64,000 nt of DNA from NCBI RefSeq assembly GCF_030678915.1, contig NZ_JAUUTZ010000014.1, forward strand, positions 56,191 through 120,190, given 5' to 3'. Position 1 is the stretch's first letter, and every line of letters starts with the position of its first letter. The DNA comes from Paracoccus wurundjeri. GTDB lineage: Bacteria; Pseudomonadota; Alphaproteobacteria; Rhodobacterales; Rhodobacteraceae. The notes below the pieces were generated by a model that ran no database searches, was not told the origin of the DNA, and saw only the letters and a program-made list of their open reading frames with translations. Below, piece after piece: positions 26,575 through 36,587 of the stretch. A program made the translations under genes and the position numbers.

Positions 26575-27132
26575 ATGACGGAAGACAAATTCCCCGGCTG
26601 GCATGGCACGACGATCCTTGCCGTGCGGCGCGGCGGCAAGGTCGTGGTGGCAGGCGACGGTCAGGTCAGCGTCGGCCAGACGGTGATGAAGGGCACAGCC
26701 CGCAAGGTGCGCCGGCTCAAACCCGGCGGGCATGAGGTGGTTGCCGGTTTCGCCGGCTCGACCGCCGATGCCTTTACGCTGCTTGAACGGCTGGAGGCCA
26801 AGCTGGAGGCCGCTCCGGGGCAATTGCAGCGGGCCTGCGTGGAGCTGGCCAAGGACTGGCGGACCGACAAATATCTGCGCAATCTGGAGGCGATGCTGAT
26901 CGTGACCGATGGCAGTCAGATTTACGTGGTGACCGGCGCGGGCGATGTGCTGGAACCCGAACATGAGGTGGCCGCGATCGGCTCGGGCGGGAATTTCGCG
27001 CTGGCCGCGGCGCGGGGGTTGCTGGACAGCGATCAGGATGCCGAAACGATTGCGCGGAAGGCGATGGCGATCGCGGCGGATATCTGTATCTACACCAACG
27101 GAAACCTGACGGTCGAGACAATCGGCGGGTGA
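26575..27132 (+). CDS. hslV: ATP-dependent protease peptidase subunit HslV
   Basis: 185 aa. A short propeptide ends at WHG, exposing the catalytic threonine of [19 protein letters not shown] and [12 protein letters not shown] are proteasome-beta family signatures of HslV. It forms a dodecameric chamber capped by the HslU ATPase and degrades misfolded proteins. hslU follows after 78 bases. Upstream, 26375-26574 is AT-rich and holds a TATAAT at 26441-26446; no clear heat-shock promoter was found. Confidence 0.96.
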   Translation: MTEDKFPGWHGTTILAVRRGGKVVVAGDGQVSVGQTVMKGTARKVRRLKPGGHEVVAGFAGSTADAFTLLERLEAKLEAAPGQLQRACVELAKDWRTDKYLRNLEAMLIVTDGSQIYVVTGAGDVLEPEHEVAAIGSGGNFALAAARGLLDSDQDAETIARKAMAIAADICIYTNGNLTVETIGG

Positions 27133-27133
27133 A

Positions 27134-27193
27134 GGGGCGCTGCCCCGTCGCGCGGATCGCGCGACTCCCCGAGGTATTTTAACAAAGAAGAAG
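27134..27193 (-). repeat. Interspersed hairpin repeat, copy D
   Basis: The stem GGGGC/GCCCC (27134-27146, 3-base loop) is followed by a variable GC-rich middle and the core GAGGTATTTTAACAAAGAAG. It fills most of the gap between hslV and hslU and ends 17 bases before the hslU ATG. Confidence 0.8.
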
Positions 27194-27210
27194 CCAATTG
27201 AGGCAATGAC

Positions 27211-28518
27211 ATGACCGACCTGACACCGCGCGAGATCGTATCCGAACTGGATCGCTTCATCATCGGGCAAAAGGATGCAAAGCGCGCAGTTGCGGTCGCT
27301 TTGCGCAACCGCTGGCGGCGCAAGCAGCTTGGCGACGATCTGCGCGATGAAGTCTATCCGAAAAATATCCTGATGATCGGCCCGACCGGCGTCGGCAAGA
27401 CCGAGATCAGCCGGCGGCTTGCCAAACTGGCCAATGCGCCCTTCATCAAGGTCGAGGCAACCAAGTTCACCGAGGTCGGTTATGTCGGGCGGGATGTCGA
27501 GCAGATCATCCGCGATCTGGCCGATTCGGCGATGATCGACATGCGGGACCGCATGCGCGAAGAGGTCAAGGCGCGGGCGCATAAGGCTGCCGAGGATCGG
27601 GTGATCGAGGCGCTTGCCGGGGACGGCGCGCGCGACGGCACGCGGCAGATGTTCCGCGACAAGCTGAAGCGCGGCGAGTTGGACGATACGGTCATCGAAC
27701 TGGAATTGCAGGACAACTCCAATCCGCTTGGCGCGATGGAAATTCCCGGACAACCCGGAGCCGCGATGGGCGGTATCATGGATCTGTCGGGACTGATGAA
27801 AGCCTTTGGCGGGCGGCGGGTGCGCCGCAAGATAACCGTTTCGGAAAGCTATGATCTGCTGATCGCGGAAGAGGCGGACAAGCTGCTGGATGACGAGGTG
27901 GTCAAGACGGCGGCGCTTGAATCGGTTCAGGAAAACGGCATCGTCTTTATCGATGAGATCGACAAGGTCTGCGCCCGCACCGATGCCCGCGGCGGCGATG
28001 TCAGCCGCGAGGGCGTGCAACGCGACCTGCTGCCGCTGATCGAGGGCACTACGGTCAGCACAAAATACGGCGCCGTGAAGACCGACCATATCCTGTTCAT
28101 CGCCTCGGGCGCGTTCCATGTTGCCAAGCCGTCCGATCTGCTGCCGGAATTGCAGGGCCGCCTGCCGATCCGGGTGGAATTGCGCGCCCTCACCGAAGAG
28201 GATTTCATCCGCATCCTGACCGAGACGGATAACGCGTTGACCCGGCAATATACCGCCCTGATGAAGACCGAAGGCGTCACGGTGGGCTTTACCGATGACG
28301 GTATCGCCGCGCTGGCGAGGATCGCCGCCGAGGTGAATGCCTCGGTCGAGAATATCGGCGCGCGCAGGCTTTATACCGTGATCGAGCGGGTTTTCGAGGA
28401 ATTGTCCTTCGCCGCCCCCGACAAGAGCGGCGAGACGGTCGGCGTCGATGCCGCCTATGTCGAAAAGCATCTGGGCGATCTGGCGCGTTCCGCAGACATG
28501 TCGCGTTACGTCCTGTAG
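27211..28518 (+). CDS. hslU: ATP-dependent protease ATPase subunit HslU
   Basis: 435 aa. AAA+ features are Walker [14 protein letters not shown] (about residues 58-70) with [15 protein letters not shown] just after, Walker [11 protein letters not shown], the I-domain insert between them, and sensor regions including [11 protein letters not shown]. HslU unfolds substrates and feeds them to HslV. A GAGG ribosome binding site precedes the ATG. Length and N-terminus ([15 protein letters not shown]) are standard. Confidence 0.97.
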   Translation: MTDLTPREIVSELDRFIIGQKDAKRAVAVALRNRWRRKQLGDDLRDEVYPKNILMIGPTGVGKTEISRRLAKLANAPFIKVEATKFTEVGYVGRDVEQIIRDLADSAMIDMRDRMREEVKARAHKAAEDRVIEALAGDGARDGTRQMFRDKLKRGELDDTVIELELQDNSNPLGAMEIPGQPGAAMGGIMDLSGLMKAFGGRRVRRKITVSESYDLLIAEEADKLLDDEVVKTAALESVQENGIVFIDEIDKVCARTDARGGDVSREGVQRDLLPLIEGTTVSTKYGAVKTDHILFIASGAFHVAKPSDLLPELQGRLPIRVELRALTEEDFIRILTETDNALTRQYTALMKTEGVTVGFTDDGIAALARIAAEVNASVENIGARRLYTVIERVFEELSFAAPDKSGETVGVDAAYVEKHLGDLARSADMSRYVL

Positions 28519-28644
28519 CGCAACGGGGTCCCGGCGGTCCCGTTCACGCTTCGGTTCACTTTGTCGAAAGCTGTGGCAAGTCATGCTTGCGCCCGCCCCT
28601 TCCGGCGGTCAGGTTTCGGTGCAAAAGAGGAGATCGTCTGGAAT

Positions 28645-30063
28645 ATGCGTCGTCCTGCCCTGTCCGCCGTGCTGGCTCTGTTGCTGACCGCGCCGGCCGC
28701 CCCTGCCGAGATACCCGAGGGGATCAGTCATTTCACCCTGCCCAATGGTCTGGAAACCGTGGTGATCGAGGATCACCGGGCCCCGGTCGTCGTGCAGATG
28801 CTGTGGTACAAGATCGGCGCGGCCGATGAGCCCCCCGGCAAATCCGGCATCGCCCATTATCTGGAACATCTGATGTTCAAGGGCACGGATAAGCTGGAAC
28901 CCGGGGAACTATCGAAAACCGTCACCCGGAACGGCGGCATGGACAATGCCTTTACCTCTTACGACTACACCACCTATTTCCAGCGTATCGCCAGCGACCG
29001 CCTGCCCCTGATCATGGAGATGGAGGCGGACCGGATGGCCAATCTAAAGATCGGCGAGGATGACTGGCAGGCCGAGCGGCAGGTGGTTCTGGAAGAGCGG
29101 GCGCAGCGGATCGACAGCGACCCGCAGGCGCTTTTCGCGGAAGAGCATAATGCCGTCCAGTACTACAACCATCCCTATCGTCGTCCCGTCATCGGCTGGC
29201 GGCAGGAGATGATGGCTCTCACCCGCGAGGATGCGATCGCCTGGTATGACGAGCATTATTCGCCCGATGAGGCGGTGTTGATCCTTGCCGGCGATGTCAC
29301 CCCGGAAAAGGCGCGGGAATTGGCCGAGGAATATTACGGCCCCATTACCGCAAAAGGCAAGCCAGAGCCGCGCGCCCGCCCGCAAGAGCCGGTCCAGAAC
29401 GCGCCGCGCCGGATGGAGATGCATGACGCGCGGGTGGCCCAGCCGCGCATGACCCGCAGCTATCTGGTGCCAGAGCGGAATTCCGGCGAACAGGAAAGCG
29501 CCGCCGCCCTGACGGTTCTGGCCGAATTGCTGGGCGGATCGATGCAAACCTCGGTTCTGGGGCGCGAGCTTGCGATTCCGGGCAAGGCGCTGTGGGTCAG
29601 TGCCGATTATGACGGGCTGGCTGTCGATCCGCGGGCATTCTCGATCTCGATGGTTCCCGCATCGGGGATGGATCAGCAAGAGGCCGAGACGATGCTTGAC
29701 GAGGTTCTTGAGAAATTCGCCGAGACCGGCCCCGACGCCAAGGATCTCGAACGGGTCAAGACCCAGATCCGCGCCTCGCAGATCTATTCTCGCGATTCGG
29801 CGCATGGGCGCGCCTATGATTACGGGCAGGGTCTGGCAACCGGTTTGACGGTCGAGGATGTGAATGACTGGCCGGATATTCTTTCTGCTGTCACAGTCGA
29901 GGATGTTACAGAGGCCGCAAGGCAGGTTCTGAACAGCAATGCCAATGTCACCGGGTGGCTGCTGCCCGCGGAAGAGGAACCCGGGGGCAACGCGCAACCG
30001 GCGGCCCCCGAAGCACAACAACCAGCCTCCGATGCAGCCGCCAAAAGCGAGGTGCAAGAATGA
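28645..30063 (+). CDS. M16 family zinc metallopeptidase, exported (catalytic partner)
   Basis: 472 aa. A signal peptide (RRPALSAVLALLLTAPAAPA) directs it to the periplasm. The inverted zinc motif HxxEH is intact (IAHYLEHLMFKG), with the downstream Glu in the helix around QVVLEERAQRI. The C-terminal ~30 residues are Pro/Ala/Gln-rich. In-frame TTG upstream at 28561 is ignored because the ATG at 28645 gives the signal peptide. It overlaps the next M16 gene (ATGA), indicating a two-subunit peptidase. Confidence 0.93.
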   Translation: MRRPALSAVLALLLTAPAAPAEIPEGISHFTLPNGLETVVIEDHRAPVVVQMLWYKIGAADEPPGKSGIAHYLEHLMFKGTDKLEPGELSKTVTRNGGMDNAFTSYDYTTYFQRIASDRLPLIMEMEADRMANLKIGEDDWQAERQVVLEERAQRIDSDPQALFAEEHNAVQYYNHPYRRPVIGWRQEMMALTREDAIAWYDEHYSPDEAVLILAGDVTPEKARELAEEYYGPITAKGKPEPRARPQEPVQNAPRRMEMHDARVAQPRMTRSYLVPERNSGEQESAAALTVLAELLGGSMQTSVLGRELAIPGKALWVSADYDGLAVDPRAFSISMVPASGMDQQEAETMLDEVLEKFAETGPDAKDLERVKTQIRASQIYSRDSAHGRAYDYGQGLATGLTVEDVNDWPDILSAVTVEDVTEAARQVLNSNANVTGWLLPAEEEPGGNAQPAAPEAQQPASDAAAKSEVQE

Positions 30064-31406
30064 TCCGCGCCGCAATAGCCATTTTCTTCGCCGTTCTGGC
30101 CATTCCTGCCCATGCCATCGACATACAGGAGGTCACCTCTCCTGGTGGTGTCAAAGCCTGGCTGGTCGAGGATCATTCGATCCCTTTCACCGCCCTTAGC
30201 ATCAGTTTCAAGGGCGGCGCCAGCCTGGACGATCCTGCCAAGCGCGGCGCCATCAACCTGATGACGGCAACGCTGGAAGAGGGTGCCGGCAAGCTGAACG
30301 CGACCGAATACGCGCAGGCGGCCGAGGCATTGGGCGCACAGTTCAGCTTTGACGTCGCCGATGATTCGCTGAATGTCTCGATGCGCAGCCTGACCGAGAA
30401 CAGGGATGACGCCGCCGCGCTTCTTGCGCAGGCCCTGACTCAGCCGCGGTTCGAGGATAAGGCTGTCGACCGGGTTCGCGCCCAGGTGCAGGCCGTCATC
30501 AAGGCCGAGGCTACCGATCCGCAGGCGATCGCCGCCAAGGAAATGGCAAAGCAGGCATGGGGGGATCACCCTTACGCGAGTTCGATCAACGGCACGGCCG
30601 AATCGGTGAAAAACCTGACCCGCAACGATCTGGTAGCGGCCAAGAACCGCGTTTTGGCCCGTGACCGGGTGATTGTCGGCGCGGCAGGCGACATAAGCGC
30701 GGAAGAGCTTGGCGCGCTTATCGACAAGATCGTCGGCGGTCTGCCGGAAAAGGGAACCGCTCCCCTGCCACAGCCGGCAGAGCTGCAATTGACGGGCGGC
30801 GTCTCGGTGATCGACTGGAACAGCCCGCAGACGATCGTCAGTTTCGCCGGGCCGGGATTGCCTATCGACGACCCGGATTACTTTGCCGCCTATGTGGCCA
30901 ATCATATCCTTGGCGGCGGCGGCTTCAGTTCGCGTCTGATGGACGAAATCCGGGAAAAGCGGGGGCTGACCTATGGCATCGGCACCGGCCTTGCCAACGG
31001 GCTCTACGGCGAGACATGGCAGGGCGGCATGGCCGGATCGAACGCCACGGTCGGGCAGGCGATCGATCTGATCCGTCAGGAATGGGATCGCATGGCCACG
31101 GATGGCGTCACCGAACAGGAACTGAGTGACGCCAAGACCTATCTGACCGGCGAATATCCCCTGCGGTTCGACGGCAATGGCAAGATCGCCTCGCTTCTGA
31201 CCGGCATGCAGCTTGCGGGCTTTCCCATAGACTACCCGAATTACCGCAACGATCTGGTCGAAGCCGTCACCGCCGATGATGTGAAACAGGTGGCGGAACG
31301 GCTTCTGGATTCCGACAATCTGCGCTTTATCCTTGTCGGACGCCCCGAAGGAATTACAGGTGATTCCGCCGAATCAGCGGGGGAAAAGACCGAAACCGGC
31401 GGGTGA
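30060..31406 (+). CDS. M16 family peptidase-like protein, exported, without zinc motif
   Basis: 448 aa. A signal peptide (RAAIAIFFAVLAIPAHA) is followed by the M16 fold. Where HxxEH should be, the sequence reads GAINLMTATLEEGAG, so both zinc histidines are missing. The C-terminal half keeps the substrate-binding signature SRLMDEIREKRGLTYGIG. M16 heterodimers usually pair one active and one inactive chain; the ATGA overlap with the preceding catalytic gene supports that here. Role probably processing or clearing periplasmic peptides. Confidence 0.92.
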   Translation: MIRAAIAIFFAVLAIPAHAIDIQEVTSPGGVKAWLVEDHSIPFTALSISFKGGASLDDPAKRGAINLMTATLEEGAGKLNATEYAQAAEALGAQFSFDVADDSLNVSMRSLTENRDDAAALLAQALTQPRFEDKAVDRVRAQVQAVIKAEATDPQAIAAKEMAKQAWGDHPYASSINGTAESVKNLTRNDLVAAKNRVLARDRVIVGAAGDISAEELGALIDKIVGGLPEKGTAPLPQPAELQLTGGVSVIDWNSPQTIVSFAGPGLPIDDPDYFAAYVANHILGGGGFSSRLMDEIREKRGLTYGIGTGLANGLYGETWQGGMAGSNATVGQAIDLIRQEWDRMATDGVTEQELSDAKTYLTGEYPLRFDGNGKIASLLTGMQLAGFPIDYPNYRNDLVEAVTADDVKQVAERLLDSDNLRFILVGRPEGITGDSAESAGEKTETGG

Positions 31407-31544
31407 TCTTTACGCCGCATGACGGTTTCCTGCCATATCTGTTCGCCGCCGTGACCGGCATGGGCGCAGGCCCATGCTAATCGGCGGGCGACAGGCAGCC
31501 CGTATCCCCCCGCTTGGCCTCCGGTTTTCAGAAGGATCACCTGA

Positions 31545-32429
31545 ATGAATTCTTACGTCCTGACCGTGCAATGCGAATCCCGTCGCGGCATCGTTGCCGC
31601 GATCTCGGGTTATCTGGCCGAGAACGGGTGCAACATCACCGATGCGGCGCAGTTCGACGATGAACTGACCGGACGTTTCTTCATCCGCGTCACGTTCCGC
31701 CCCGAAACCGGTACCGGGCTGGAAGAGTTGCGCGAGGGGTTCGATCCGGTCGCACAGCCCTTTGGGATGATCTGGGCGATGCATGATTCCGCGCATCGGA
31801 TGAAGGTGCTGCTGATGGTGTCGAATTTCGGGCATTGCCTGAATGATCTGCTGTATCGCTGGCGGATCGGGGCGCTGCCGATCGATATCGTTGGGGTGAT
31901 CTCGAACCACCTGACTTATCAGAAACTCGTGGTGAATCACGATATCCCCTTTCACCACATCCGGGTGACGAAAGAGAACAAGTCACAGGCCGAAGCCCAG
32001 ATGATGGGTATTGTCGAGGATACCGGCACGGAACTGGTGGTGCTGGCGCGCTATATGCAGATCCTCTCGGATTCGCTGTGCCAGAAGATGTCGGGGCGGA
32101 TCATCAATATCCACCACTCCTTCCTGCCCAGCTTCAAGGGCGCGAATCCCTATAAGCAGGCTTACGAGCGAGGGGTGAAGCTGATCGGCGCGACATCGCA
32201 TTATGTCACCGCCGATCTGGACGAAGGGCCGATCATCGAACAGGACATCATCCGCGTGACCCATGCTCAATCGCCCGAGGATTATGTGAGCCTAGGCCGC
32301 GACGTGGAAAGTCAGGTCCTGGCGCGCGCGATCCATGCGCATATTCACCACCGCGTGTTCCAGAACGGCAACAAGACGGTGGTTTTCCCGGCCTCGCCCG
32401 GCTCTTATGCGTCCGAGCGTATGGGATAG
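31545..32429 (+). CDS. purU: Formyltetrahydrofolate deformylase
   Basis: 294 aa. The N-terminal ACT domain (YVLTVQCESRRGIVAAISG) and a C-terminal formyltransferase-fold domain with VVLARYMQILSD, INIHHSFLPSFKGA and GVKLIGATSHYVT identify PurU. It hydrolyses 10-formyl-THF to THF and formate, balancing one-carbon pools; in methylotrophic-type metabolism it can supply formate. The gap from the M16 gene (138 bases) suggests its own promoter. Confidence 0.96.
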   Translation: MNSYVLTVQCESRRGIVAAISGYLAENGCNITDAAQFDDELTGRFFIRVTFRPETGTGLEELREGFDPVAQPFGMIWAMHDSAHRMKVLLMVSNFGHCLNDLLYRWRIGALPIDIVGVISNHLTYQKLVVNHDIPFHHIRVTKENKSQAEAQMMGIVEDTGTELVVLARYMQILSDSLCQKMSGRIINIHHSFLPSFKGANPYKQAYERGVKLIGATSHYVTADLDEGPIIEQDIIRVTHAQSPEDYVSLGRDVESQVLARAIHAHIHHRVFQNGNKTVVFPASPGSYASERMG

Positions 32430-32460
32430 CGGGAGAGGATCCTGCCCGCTATCCTTCATG

Positions 32461-33771
32461 TCAGGCGGTTTCCGCCAGAACCTCGCGCAGCGTGTCCGCC
32501 ATGAAACCGATATCGGATTCCGACAGGACCAGCGGCGGCGACAATGCGATGATATCCCCGGTCACGCGGATCATCAGCCCTTTGGCCCATGCGCGTTTCA
32601 TCACCTCGACGGCGCGCGCGCCGGCAGCGCCGTCGCGACTGGCAAGCTCGACCCCGGCGATCAGCCCGATGGTGCGGATATCGGTCACATGCGCCGCATC
32701 CTTCAGCCCGTGGAAGGCATCGCCCCATGCCTGCTCGAGACGGGCGGCATTTTCGAACATCCCCTCTTCGCTATAGGCGCGCAGGGCGGCAAGCGCCGCC
32801 GCGGTGGCGACCGGGTGGGCGGAATAGGTGTAGCCGTGAAACAGTTCGATCGGGGTTTCGGAATTCTCGACCACCGCATCATAGATGAACTGTGCGGCAG
32901 CAACCCCACCCATCGGGATCGTGCCGCTTGTGACGCCCTTGGCGAAGGTCATCAGATCCGGCGTCACACCGAAATATTCCGAAGCGGTTGCACGGCCCAG
33001 ACGCCCGAAACCGGTAATCACCTCGTCGAAGATCAGCAGGATGTCATGCCGGGTCGCGATCTCGCGCAGGCGTTGCAGATAGCCTTCGGGCGGCGGCAGA
33101 ACACCGGTGGAGCCGGCGACGGGTTCGACGATCACGGCCGCGATCGTCTCGGCGCCATGCAGGGTCACCAGCCGTTCCAGATCATCGGCCAGTTCGACGC
33201 CATGCGGCACCGCACCGCGGGTAAAGCTGTTGCGGGCCGGATCATGGGTATGACGCATGTGATCGACGCCCGGCAGATGGGTCGCGAATTGTTTACGATT
33301 CGCCACGATGCCGCCGACCGAGATACCGCCGAAGCCGACCCCGTGATAGCCCCGTTCACGCCCGATGAAACGGTTTTTGCCCGCCTTGCCGCGCGCCTTG
33401 TGATAGGCCAGCGCGATCTTGAGCGCCGTATCCACTGCCTCCGAACCGGAATTGGCAAAGAAGATTCGATTCAGCGGTTCCGGAAACAGGGCGGCAAGCT
33501 GACCTGCCAGCCGGAAGGGCTCGGGATGGCCGAAATTGAACATCGGCGCGAAATCCAGCGTTTTGGCGGTGGTGGCAATCGCCTCGACAATCAGCGGGTG
33601 GCTGTGTCCGGCATTGGCGCACCACAGACCGGCTGCGCCGTCCATGATCTGCCGCCCATCCTCGGAAGTGTAATACATTCCCTCGGCAGACACGACCATG
33701 CGCGGATCGGCCTTGAAGTCGCGGTTCGCGGTGAACGGCATCCAGTAGTTTTCGAGCGTATTTGGATTCAT
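32461..33771 (-). CDS. Omega-amino acid (beta-alanine):pyruvate transaminase, class III
   Basis: 436 aa. The fold-type I class III aminotransferase signature is clear: MDGAAGLWCANAGHSHP, FFANSGSEAVDTALKIA, LIFDEVITGFGRLG and the PLP lysine in TFAKGVTSGTIPMGG. The segment DFAPMFNFGHPEPFRLA is typical of omega-amino acid:pyruvate transaminases. Likely substrates are beta-alanine, taurine-like or other omega-amines, with pyruvate as acceptor. An MFS transporter gene follows upstream on the same strand and may import the amine or product. Confidence 0.9.
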   Translation of the reverse strand: MNPNTLENYWMPFTANRDFKADPRMVVSAEGMYYTSEDGRQIMDGAAGLWCANAGHSHPLIVEAIATTAKTLDFAPMFNFGHPEPFRLAGQLAALFPEPLNRIFFANSGSEAVDTALKIALAYHKARGKAGKNRFIGRERGYHGVGFGGISVGGIVANRKQFATHLPGVDHMRHTHDPARNSFTRGAVPHGVELADDLERLVTLHGAETIAAVIVEPVAGSTGVLPPPEGYLQRLREIATRHDILLIFDEVITGFGRLGRATASEYFGVTPDLMTFAKGVTSGTIPMGGVAAAQFIYDAVVENSETPIELFHGYTYSAHPVATAAALAALRAYSEEGMFENAARLEQAWGDAFHGLKDAAHVTDIRTIGLIAGVELASRDGAAGARAVEVMKRAWAKGLMIRVTGDIIALSPPLVLSESDIGFMADTLREVLAETA

Positions 33772-33858
33772 CGAACCCTCCCTGACAATCCATAGGCTCT
33801 TTCTGAACCGTTTGGTCAGGAAAATGAAGGGGGGATTCAGGCGCCCCCTGTTATCAGG

Positions 33859-35169
33859 TCACGATTTTCCGAACTCCAGCCGGGTCGCCAGCCACAGCGC
33901 CAGAAAGGTGCAGACCGCGCCCGACAGCAGATAGAGGCCCGAGGCGGGCAGACCACCCCATGCCGACAGGGCAAGAGCGGCAAGCGGCGCGAAGCCCGCG
34001 CCGAACATCCATGCCAGATCCGACACGATGGCCGAGCCGGTATAACGGTGATGGCGTTCGAACAGCGAGGCGACCGCACCCGAGGATTGCCCGAAATTCA
34101 GCCCCAGGATGATGAAGCCCATGATCATGTAGATCGCCTCGCCCAATCCCTGCCCGGCCAGAAGCAATGGCGCGAGGATGGCGTAACCGGCGATATAGAC
34201 CGCACCCTGAAACAGGAATTTCCGGTGCCCCATCCGATCGGCCAGAAAACCCGAAAAGACGATCGAGACGATCCCGAAGACTGCTGCGAATGATTCGATC
34301 AGCAGAAAGCGGGACAGGCTTTCATCGGTGTAAAGATATACCCAGGACAGCGGAAAGACCGTGACCATATGGAACAGTGCGAATGTCGCCAATGGCACGA
34401 AAGCGCCGACAAGAATGGTCTTGCCATCACGGGCAATAGCCTCTCGCATCCGGGAAGGTTCCAGCTCGCGGGCATGGAACATCTGGTCATATTCCGGAGT
34501 CACCACGATTCGCAGCCGCGCGAACAGCGCGACGACATTGATCGCGAATGCGACAAAGAACGGATAACGCCAGCCCCAGTCAAGAAAATCCTCCTGCGAC
34601 AGATGCGAAACCAGATAGGCGAAAAGCAGGCTTGCCACGATCAGCCCCAGCGGCGCGCCAAGCTGCGGCACCATGGCATAGAAACCCCGTTTCCCTTCCG
34701 GCGCCGTGACCGCCAGCAGCGAGGGCAGCCCGTCCCATGCGCCGCCAAGCGCCATTCCCTGCCCGATTCGCAGGATACAAAGCACCACGATCGAAGCGGC
34801 GCCGATATTCTCATATGACGGTATCAGCCCCATGGAGACGGTAGAAGTTCCCAGCAAAAGCAACGCGATCGTCAGCTTGACCCCCTTGCCGTAGCCACGG
34901 TCGATCGCGGTGAAAACCGCCGTCCCGATCGGCCGCGCCAGAAAGGCAAGCGCAAAGATCGTGAAGGACCACAATGTCGCCCGTACGGGTTCTTCGAACG
35001 GGAAATAACGCATCGGAAAAACGATCACCGAAGCGATCGCGAAGACGAAGAAATCGAAGAATTCCGATGTGCGTCCGATGATCACCCCCACGGCGATATC
35101 GGACGGGGACACTGCATGCCCGTTGTCCGGGCCGGGGCGCGCAGACTTTGCCGTAGATGCATCATTCAT
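33859..35169 (-). CDS. MFS transporter, metabolite:H+ symporter (MHS) type
   Basis: 436 aa with about twelve transmembrane segments. The MHS-family pattern appears as VIIGRTSEFFDFFVFAIAS, FLARPIGTAVFTAIDRGYG and RIGQGMALGGAWDG, with FADRMGHRK-like GFLADRMGHRKFL in the second half. These carriers take up organic acids or zwitterions with protons. It is upstream of and in the same direction as the transaminase gene, 87 bases apart, so the two may form a unit. Confidence 0.9.
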   Translation of the reverse strand: MNDASTAKSARPGPDNGHAVSPSDIAVGVIIGRTSEFFDFFVFAIASVIVFPMRYFPFEEPVRATLWSFTIFALAFLARPIGTAVFTAIDRGYGKGVKLTIALLLLGTSTVSMGLIPSYENIGAASIVVLCILRIGQGMALGGAWDGLPSLLAVTAPEGKRGFYAMVPQLGAPLGLIVASLLFAYLVSHLSQEDFLDWGWRYPFFVAFAINVVALFARLRIVVTPEYDQMFHARELEPSRMREAIARDGKTILVGAFVPLATFALFHMVTVFPLSWVYLYTDESLSRFLLIESFAAVFGIVSIVFSGFLADRMGHRKFLFQGAVYIAGYAILAPLLLAGQGLGEAIYMIMGFIILGLNFGQSSGAVASLFERHHRYTGSAIVSDLAWMFGAGFAPLAALALSAWGGLPASGLYLLSGAVCTFLALWLATRLEFGKS

Positions 35170-35371
35170 ATCCTGCGGACTCCTTCGTTCCGGCCAAAAC
35201 CCATGCGCATGGGCCGCCCATAGCCTATGGTGATCCCGCTCATGGCCTCATTTCAAGCCGGAAAACTGTTAAAATTGTATGTGTCAAATTGTCCGATGCC
35301 GGTCTCATGCGGTAGGATCTAGAACAGCTTCGTGACGCATACTGCACGCGTCGTTACGGGATTCGGCAGCC

Positions 35372-36574
35372 ATGACCATTTCGATGAAAGTTTTCCGATA
35401 TGCAATTCCGGTGCCGGTAATCGCGGCATTGTCGGGATGTGAGGCAGTTGTTCTGTCCCCTGCGGGCGATATCGCGGAACGCCAGAAGGATCTGCTTCTG
35501 GCCGCGACCGGCCTGATGCTGATCATCATCATTCCGGTCATGGCGCTGGTCGTATTCTTCGCATGGAAATACCGCGCGGACCGCAAGGCGACCTATCAGC
35601 CCGAATGGGCCCATTCGACGAAAATCGAACTGGTCATCTGGGCCGCGCCGCTGATGATCATCATCTGCCTGGGCGCGTTGACATGGGTCGGAACGCATCT
35701 GCTGGACCCCTATCGCCCCCTGGACCGGATCAGCAAAACCGCAGAAATTCCCCCGGATCACCAACCGCTTGAGGTTCAGGTCGTGGCGCTGGACTGGAAA
35801 TGGCTGTTCATCTATCCCGAACAAGGTGTCGCCGCGATCAACGAACTCGCCATTCCCGCGAACAGGGAGGTCGAGTTCAGGCTGACATCCTCATCGGTGA
35901 TGAATGCATTCTATATCCCGGCAATGGCAGGCATGATCTACGCCATGCCGGGGATGGAGACGAAACTGCACGGGGTCTTCAACAATCCCGGAAGTTATCA
36001 GGGGCTTGCCTCGCATTACTCCGGCTGGGGTTTTTCCGGAATGCGGTTCAAGGCGCATGCCGTGGTCGAGGCCGGCTTTCAGGACTGGGTGGCCGAGGTC
36101 CGGGCGAAAGGTGGCGACCTGACGCGCGAGGAATATCTGAAGCTGGAGGTGCCCAGCCAGAACGAATCGCCCCGCACCTATGCCTCGGTCGACCCCGAGC
36201 TGTTCAACCGCGCGGTCAATCTTTGCGTCGAGCCGGGCAAGATGTGCATGGCCGAGATGATGGCCATCGACGACAAGGGTGGGCTGGGTCTTGAAGGCAG
36301 CATCAATATCCAGTCGTTGACGCATGACAAACATGCCCGGCGCGGCAACGCGGAACCGGTTCTGGGCGTGACGCCCTTCGCGGTGTCCTCGATCTGCACC
36401 CCCGGCGATATTGCCCTGATGCTGACCGATACCGACGAGAAACCGGAACGGCGCAGCAATCCCGAACGGATGCATGGACATGCCCTGCCGGTACCTACCG
36501 GAGTATTCGGGCGGATGAGCTCTCCGGCGATTCGCGACGCCAGCCGTTCCGCCTTGCCGGAACCCAAACTTTGA
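35372..36574 (+). CDS. cyoA: Ubiquinol oxidase subunit II
   Basis: 400 aa. A lipoprotein signal ([13 protein letters not shown]) is followed by two transmembrane helices and a cupredoxin domain. The CuA ligand set of cytochrome oxidases is absent, as in quinol oxidases (for example [20 protein letters not shown]). The C-terminus runs about 80 residues beyond the E. coli protein and is rich in Pro, Arg and Ser. It starts the cyoABCD operon; the 200-base gap upstream, divergent from the MFS gene, must hold the promoter. Confidence 0.95.
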   Translation: MTISMKVFRYAIPVPVIAALSGCEAVVLSPAGDIAERQKDLLLAATGLMLIIIIPVMALVVFFAWKYRADRKATYQPEWAHSTKIELVIWAAPLMIIICLGALTWVGTHLLDPYRPLDRISKTAEIPPDHQPLEVQVVALDWKWLFIYPEQGVAAINELAIPANREVEFRLTSSSVMNAFYIPAMAGMIYAMPGMETKLHGVFNNPGSYQGLASHYSGWGFSGMRFKAHAVVEAGFQDWVAEVRAKGGDLTREEYLKLEVPSQNESPRTYASVDPELFNRAVNLCVEPGKMCMAEMMAIDDKGGLGLEGSINIQSLTHDKHARRGNAEPVLGVTPFAVSSICTPGDIALMLTDTDEKPERRSNPERMHGHALPVPTGVFGRMSSPAIRDASRSALPEPKL

Positions 36575-36587
36575 ACGGAGCCCAGCA

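Noticed and set aside
26569..28584. Minus-strand open frame of 671 aa
   Set aside because: It is antisense to hslV and hslU, which are clear housekeeping genes.
32335..33795. Plus-strand open frame of 486 aa
   Set aside because: It overlaps the omega-amino acid transaminase on the other strand and shows shadow-type composition.
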